From Acanthosepion esculentum (lineage: Eukaryota > Mollusca > Cephalopoda > Sepiida > Sepiidae): a stretch of 64,000 nt of DNA. A program made the translations under genes and the position numbers. The stretch covers positions 26,866,690-26,930,689 of the forward strand of contig OZ038495.1 in NCBI GenBank assembly GCA_964036315.1, written 5' to 3'. Below are positions 58,346 to 64,000 of the stretch, in pieces; the first letter of the stretch is position 1; every line of letters starts with the position of its first letter. The notes below the pieces were generated by a model that did no database searches, was not told the DNA's origin, and saw only the letters and a list, made by a program, of their open reading frames with translations.

Positions 58346-58830
58346 CCTTAAGAATACCGTGAACAGCACATTTTGACATTTTTGCTAACAATCTTTGCAA
58401 TAGACCCAATACTTAAATTATCCTTCTTTCGAAACTTAATAATCTGCTAACCAATTGGTAACGGAGTAAGTGGCATTATATTAACAAAGTACACTGCAGA
58501 TATTCTTACTAATGTTTAGTAAACGAACCGTCACGTAAACAAATTAAAAAAATTATAGTTCGCCGGTTAAATATACTAAAACACGCAGTAAAAGCTACCG
58601 TTCTGATCATTTTGGCCGCCATGGGTTTTGCAGTAAATCACTAAATCATCCATAACTTTTGTATTATCCTCTCAAATTATACCAATATCACAGACAATAA
58701 CAATTAATATCGTATTTATTGTCTTTGAAAATTATAGAATATAAAACAACTTGGATAAAAACTTATACCTACTTTTCTGACGAAAACAATGCCGTTCTGA
58801 ACATTTTGGCCGCAAATGTATATATACACC

Positions 58831-58907
<77 letters not shown>

Positions 58908-59001
58908 GATGCAATGTGAACGAAAGTAATATTTAATTGAAATGCACCGAAACGAAGTTGCATCTTTGTAGTGAATAAACATTTTTCGTCTATATGATAA
59001 A

Positions 59002-59091
<90 letters not shown>

Positions 59092-59230
59092 GATCTCATA
59101 TATTTTAAAGTACATTTTAATTTGAAGTGATCATGTTATTTCACAGACAAAGAATATATTTTTAAAGAATTTATTACACGTTTTCTTCCATACACACAAA
59201 AAGAAAATACAATTCGATATTTAATATAAC
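58346..59230. repeat. AT-rich sequence with two long (TA)n tracts
   Basis: (TA)n at 58836-58903 and 59008-59090. The rest has no recognised element. Minus ORFs of YI repeats are artefacts. Confidence 0.9.
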
Positions 59231-59234
59231 TGCC

Positions 59235-60806
59235 ATAACCTTTGACTACGGCCTCGATCGATATGTAAAACGATTACATGCGCTGATCAGGTGTTCTTTA
59301 TTCATGTTGGCTATGACGTCATCTAAAGAACCTTTCAGCCAGTCATTAGTATTGTAGGTATGTTTGTTGGTCTCCTTCTCAATGACGCCCCAGACCTAAT
59401 AGTCCATAAAACTTAAATTAAGAAAGCTAGATTTCCAAATTTTCAGCCAGACATTTCTGGGTCTTACCGGCTGTGTGAGAGGGAACAGAGGTTTACTGGT
59501 GCACGTTCGGCTTTCCGCTGAGCTACTTCCTTGATCCAGGATTTGATAACATCTCCAGTACCCCAATATAAGTAGTGGTATTGACCATTACGGCATTGTG
59601 GGAAAAAGTGGGGAGGCATGACTTGACCCCTCGACAGTAAATTGCTCGAAATCAATTGATCGAAAAATAATTTCTCGGACTATCAATTGCTCGAAAGGCA
59701 GTTTGCTCGAAACCTGTGGTTAAAAAAAAAATAAAACTACATTGTTTCTAATATTTACTATAAGATAAAATAATACAACTTTATTGTTGTTAACTGAACA
59801 GTTAAAATTAAAGAACGAGTACTTATTTTTTTTCTCGAAAGGCAGTTTGCTCGAAACCTGTGGTTAAAAAAAAAGAACAACGTGCTAAGCATTTCCTTTC
59901 TTTTGCCCATTTCACATTTCCAGTAAATCTTATTGTTCACTGTTTTGTCCTTAATATATAGATATCAATCCAAACACAACTTCTTTTTTCCTTTTTCGCT
60001 CTCAACAAAAGTTATGTCCATCACTAGGGTTCGAGATCAACAAAATTACTGAAATAGAAAAAAATATAGACAAAAAAAAAATCAGGACTGCTGTGTTGTG
60101 GCTCCTTCTATATCCAACTCCGTTGACGTGTCGTGAGACGGCGCAGTTTACGTGGTGCTTCGAGCTTCGAAATTACTTCGAGCAATCTACCTTTCGAGCA
60201 ATTAATATTTCGAGAAATTATTTTTCGAGCAATTGATTTCGAGCAATTTACCTAGATCCGACTTGACCCTAAGTGCTCACCACCCACAAGGCAAGCACAG
60301 ACGACGCTAAATTGCTGTGTATAACTGTGAGGACTTCAGTGGGGCTGATGCACATCCAACTGTCAATCCTTCTGTTTACTTTTCGATTTTGAACAGTGTT
60401 CACCTCATCTGAGAAAATCCAGAGCATGTTGTAGCCCCCTTGGAATGCTTGACTTTGTAGGGTACTATTTACTATGCTCACTCTTCATAACGTATAATTT
60501 GTATCTGATGTCTTCATGCACCACGCGATTGACTGCGACACATGGAGTTGATTGCCAATAGCCATCATTGCTTTTCCTGGGCTCCTTGGCGATGCGTCTG
60601 AACCTGCTGGACGATCTCGACATTCCTGAACATGTATGACCATCGAGAATTTTTTTTTTCGTCAGGCCAAAGAAGAGACATTTTTGAAACCTGGACTTAC
60701 TTTTTATCTTTAGGACGAAGGACCTGGTGACATTTGAGAAGTCTGCAATCTCCGAAATTGTGTGCTTGGTGACTAAACCGACAAGAACGATATGTCGTTT
60801 CATCTT
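59235..60806 (-). pseudogene. mariner-type transposase relic split by an insertion
   Basis: On the minus strand: MKRHIVLVGLVTKHTISEIA and NVTRSFVLKIK (DNA-binding region, 60700-60803), RRIAKEPRKSNDGY, VVHEDIRYKLYVMK (about 60490-60530), LWIFSDEVNTVQNRKVNRR with the first catalytic Asp (about 60370-60430), then LALWVVST-stop-GQ. The frame is interrupted at 59620-60269. It resumes as VMPPHFFPQC (about 59590-59620), followed by SHTAGKTQKCLAENL in another frame and MDY-stop-VWGVIEKETNKH with the third Asp region (about 59340-59400). Last is DDVIANMNKEHLI at about 59300. The second Asp motif is lost. It is related to but distinct from the relic at 22.2 kb. Confidence 0.87.
59630..60259. mobile_element. 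630 bp element with long TIRs and 10 bp target duplication
   Basis: The left end (GTAAATTGCTCGAAATCAAT from 59637, through ATAATTTCTCGGACTATCAA and TTGCTCGAAAGGCAGTTTGC) is an inverted copy of the right end (GAGCAATTTACC at 60241, ATTTTTCGAGCAATTGATTT). The match runs for about 75 bp; the outermost 7 bases differ. GACTTGACCC flanks both sides (59620-59629 and 60260-60269). It has no coding capacity. An internal 38 bp segment (CTCGAAAGGCAGTTTGCTCG...) is duplicated at 59688 and 59837. Long TIRs and a 9-10 bp duplication fit a Mutator-like non-autonomous element, but the superfamily is an inference. Confidence 0.85.
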
Positions 60807-60809
60807 TGG

Positions 60810-60927
60810 TGGAATCGAAACTTCGATGACAAGGCCGAAAAAAGAAAGATAAGAAGTTTAGTCTCTAAAAATTCTTAGATATCTGAATACCATACACACA
60901 CACACATACACATGCACGCTCACACAG

Positions 60928-60994
<67 letters not shown>

Positions 60995-61640
60995 TGTACA
61001 AAAATAAAGAGAAAGAGTTATATCGTATATAAGTTTTAATCTTACAAATAGGTGTGGGCGCATATATTTATTAAGGTACAAAAATCGAAAAATATACACG
61101 TATGTCTGAAGTTACTCACCATTAAATTACTTTTTTACCTACATTGAAACAATTCATAAAACTATTTATTCAATTGTACAGATTTATTCACTTCTGCAGT
61201 CAGTAGTTAATTGATAAATTTAATGACGGTTTATTTAATTTGGTTCAGGTTGGAGATTTTTTTCTTGTATGGAACTTGTTTAACGCCATAAAAATTTTAA
61301 ACTGTTGCTGAGAAAGTAGATGAACAGTGCAATAAATTTTATATATTCAAATGATTCACTGTTTGTAATATAATTTTTTTATTATAATAGCAGGCGTTAT
61401 CATACAGTATGAAACCCATTCACAAATTCTGTATGTTTTATTCCGAACTGGTTTCCATATTTACGTGCATTAATCGTTTGGCGACATTGAAACTCTGCAT
61501 CAAAGAACATCGATTTATCAAACGATCACCATAACCTTTTAGAGATGAGAGAGCTGTTTGGGTTGATGTGTCCACTTCTCATCAGCATCCAGCAATTGTA
61601 AAGGTATTCACTGATTATTATACAATATTTATTTCCCGAT
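60810..61640. other. AT-rich sequence with (CA)n/(TA)n
   Basis: (CA)n-(TA)n at 60895-60991. The rest, to 61640, has no recognised element. Confidence 0.55.
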
Positions 61641-61754
61641 CATCAGTGTTTTTCTACTCCATATCTTACCTGATCTAAACTTAAATGTCCATTAGCAAAA
61701 TTTTGGAACCAAAATCGTACTCTCTGAAGAACATTATCCTCAGCTATAAAAATT

Positions 61755-63075
61755 ATGTTTTTTTTTTTAAATCGGTATCTCTCCACGCAATGCAATAAAG
61801 CCAATAAAACACAAGGGGTTACGGGGTAGGGAGGAAAAATTAACAATGAGCGGAAAGAGAAAAGAACCAGGAGGACAGTAGATAGAGAATGACATTGCAT
61901 TTAAATTTTTGCATATTAAAGTTGGCTGGAAAGGATGGAACCGGAAGAAAGATCTACAAGAGAGAAGTCCAAGAAAAGAAACTCTTAGGATAGAACTTAT
62001 GGCTAAACTGTCAATTGTCGAGATCTCAACGACAGTCTAGTACATCGCTTAAATTAATGAAGTCTAGGTACCATAGCGAAGAGCTCACCGGAATAATTAC
62101 CATGAAATTATAGAAAAAGGCACAGAGAGGCAACCTTACGGCGGGGGGAAAGTCACCAAAGCCGAACCGCCAGATCAGCACCAATAATATTGCTGATTCG
62201 CCTTTGGATTTTATCAAGGAAATCTAGGTAAATAGCAGGGGCACCGGGCCATATTTGGCAACAATATTCTAAGCATGGACGAATAGTAGACTTATAGATA
62301 TGTAAGATAGATTCTGGAGAGAGAAATTGTCTCACACAGCACAGTGAACCGACTTTCTTGGCAGTTGACCTAGCAATGGATTCAATATAGTCTTTCCACT
62401 CCGTGTCAGCTGAGAACGTTAGTCCGAGGTGACGCAAGGAGTCACTTTCCTGGAGGTTAGCATCAACCATGCTGATGGAAGGTAGAGAGGAGTCTCTCAG
62501 ATGATTAATGGAGAATAGTTTAGTTTTGGAGGCGTTGAATTTAACAAGCCATCTTTTTGTCCCGGTTGACGACAGACTGGAGGTTTTTTTTTGGATATCG
62601 GCTTCCATTTTATCCTTGTCATGCTGATCAGCCTTACGATCGAGGAAGGAGTAAATGTCATTAGAGTAGATACCAAGTTGAGAGCTGATGTCATCGGGAA
62701 GGTCATTAATGAAAATTAAAAACAGAGTAGGACCAAGGATGGTGCCCCGTTAGTATGAAAGGATCTAGACGAGTAGCCGTCCAGGATAACTTTCATTTCG
62801 CGTTTTGATAGGAAGGACTGGATTAGTTAAAAATGTGTACGAGACACGGTAACTTTTCAGCTTGTGGAGAAGACCTGTATGCCAAACCCTGTTAAAGATA
62901 TTCGTCCAATGCTACAGCCTGGGCTTCACCGTTTTTATGTAGAGCATGTACACACTTTCTGCAATTATCGTCAGTGCCTAAGCAGCTGACCTGCAGAAAC
63001 GAAAGCCATATTGCTTTTTTAAGAAAAGGTCCTGTGATGTTAATTGCAGATTCAGGTCTATTAATCGAATACAAC
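61755..63075 (-). mobile_element. LINE relic with RT palm, Jockey-type
   Basis: On the minus strand: VALDEYL-type and WHTGLLHKLKSYRVS blocks (about 62840-62930), then RGTILGPTLFLIFINDLPDD (about 62690-62745) leading to IYSNDIYSF, where the catalytic YADD box has become YSND. It continues LVKFNASKTKLFSINHLRDS, DSLRHLGLTFSADTEWKDYI, LSPESILHIYKSTIRPCLEY, and LDKIQRRISNIIGADLAVRL (62153-62608). Beyond this the C-terminus is scrambled, and the 3' end (TTTATTGCATTGCGTGGAG) lies near 61790, followed by an A-rich tail. It is the longest RT-bearing LINE copy here. Loss of the catalytic Asp pair makes it inactive. Confidence 0.9.
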
Positions 63076-63079
63076 TCGA

Positions 63080-64000
63080 ATTAATCGAAATATAAATCGC
63101 GAAAATTATAACCTTCCATATTTAACAGCAACAGTAATTTACGGGATAATCAACCTATATAAAAGGGCTACTGAAAAGTTCTCGGTTTGATATATTTCCC
63201 AAAATCTGACTAATTTCTTTTTTGAATTCCGTCTTGGTTGGGCCTAGAATTTTTCAGTCCTATCTCATTTTATTTAAAATATTTCAGTAACGTTTTGATT
63301 TTTTAAACGAAGAAGTTCTACTCAGGCAGCTTTTTTCTTAGAACAGTCGCTTTATTAAACAAACTCCAGAATGGATGCTGCTTGGATCACTACAATCTTA
63401 ACCGAAAAAGAATAATTTTTATTGACATAATAAGAAAGTAATAACAAAATATTTTGTTGGATTTTTTAAAAACAAAGCAGAGATGCCACGTTTAAAACAA
63501 ATTACAGCGATTATGTATTATTTCAAATAGCATGACAAACAAGGTTCGCTTCCGGTTCGTCTAATATGAGTCAGCCATTTTTGTAGTAGTAAAATAGGCA
63601 ATAACCATTCGTTACAAATATCTATGCAAATAATTAATTGATAAATATAACTGAGTAGTAAAAGTTGCGGTGAAGAAGTATAGGGAAAATTCACTGTTGT
63701 ACAAACACTTGAAAGCGAAATTAGTGTATAGAATCATTTCTAAATAGCATGTCCTTCATGACGTGGGCGATGATGGCTCTCCACGGATTCCGGTTCTTTA
63801 TTAGCTGTCAATTGTTATGACTTTTTAGGAAAGACAGTCGAATGTTTTACCGTTAAAATTTAGACGGTGTTTTTTTTATTTTTTTAAATCGTATTTATCT
63901 TTCTCTTAGACTGGTAAAGAGAGATCAGTCTATGCTGTTATTTAACCGATAGCCGGGGAGGGAAGTGATGGGTTCAGGCTTTCCCCAAAAGCATTAGTGC
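63080..64000. other. AT-rich sequence, possible short MITE
   Basis: AGGGCTACTGAAAAGTTCTC (63168) and an imperfect inverted partner GAATTTTTCAGTCCT (about 63248-63263) could bound a ~100 bp mariner-type MITE. The remainder to the window end has no recognised element. Confidence 0.4.

Overview
This is a eukaryotic, intergenic-type window, AT-rich and dominated by repeats. I see no convincing host gene: no long ORF, no conserved host protein domain with exon structure, no rRNA and no canonical tRNA gene. It holds long microsatellites ((TA)n, (CA)n, (CTAT/GATA)n), Jockey/RTE-type LINE relics, Penelope-like elements (PLEs), Tc1/mariner relics and tRNA-derived SINEs. That mix points to a lophotrochozoan, most likely a coleoid cephalopod (octopus-like) genome. 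The taxon is an inference from repeat content, not from a marker gene.

Layout. 1-8.7 kb: unique sequence, the 3' end of a LINE, a (CTAT)n array, two short TA-flanked MITEs, a 178-180 bp triplication, and a 1.7 kb satellite with a 54 bp unit. 8.7-19 kb: an RTE-type reverse transcriptase relic, complex microsatellites, an internally deleted mariner-like element, and two LINE pieces with a solo LTR between them. 18.7-22.8 kb: a hammerhead-like palindrome, a LINE endonuclease region split by a hAT element, and a broken mariner transposase. 24-31 kb: a SINE, a pyrimidine tract, a 1.2 kb GATA array and a long AT-rich stretch. 31-36 kb: foldback elements, a composite containing two tRNA-like sequences, and a SINE. 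36-42 kb: long (CTAT)n arrays and a hammerhead-like motif. 43-49.5 kb: a cluster of five PLE fragments in both orientations with two LINE pieces. 49.5-61 kb: foldback elements, a pogo-like MITE, a SINE, a Tc1 relic, mariner MITEs, repeated zinc-finger 3' ends, and a mariner split by a terminal-inverted-repeat element. 61.7-63.1 kb: a LINE relic with a recognisable reverse transcriptase.

Nested insertions give relative ages. A 630 bp element with a 10 bp target duplication sits inside a mariner transposase, and a hAT element with a perfect 8 bp duplication sits inside a LINE endonuclease. In both, joining the flanks at one copy of the duplication restores the reading frame. A 316 bp solo LTR has a 5 bp duplication.

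The most unusual signal is a group of hairpins next to (TA)n tracts that carry hammerhead-ribozyme-like cores (12.9, 18.7, 39.7 and 50.2 kb). Several are followed by a shared tag of the form GCTCTA...TTGAGCACT. The 18.8 kb copy forms stems I, II and III with a GUC cleavage triplet. Hammerhead motifs are known from Penelope-like elements, which are abundant here, so these hairpins may be their terminal repeats or short non-autonomous relatives.
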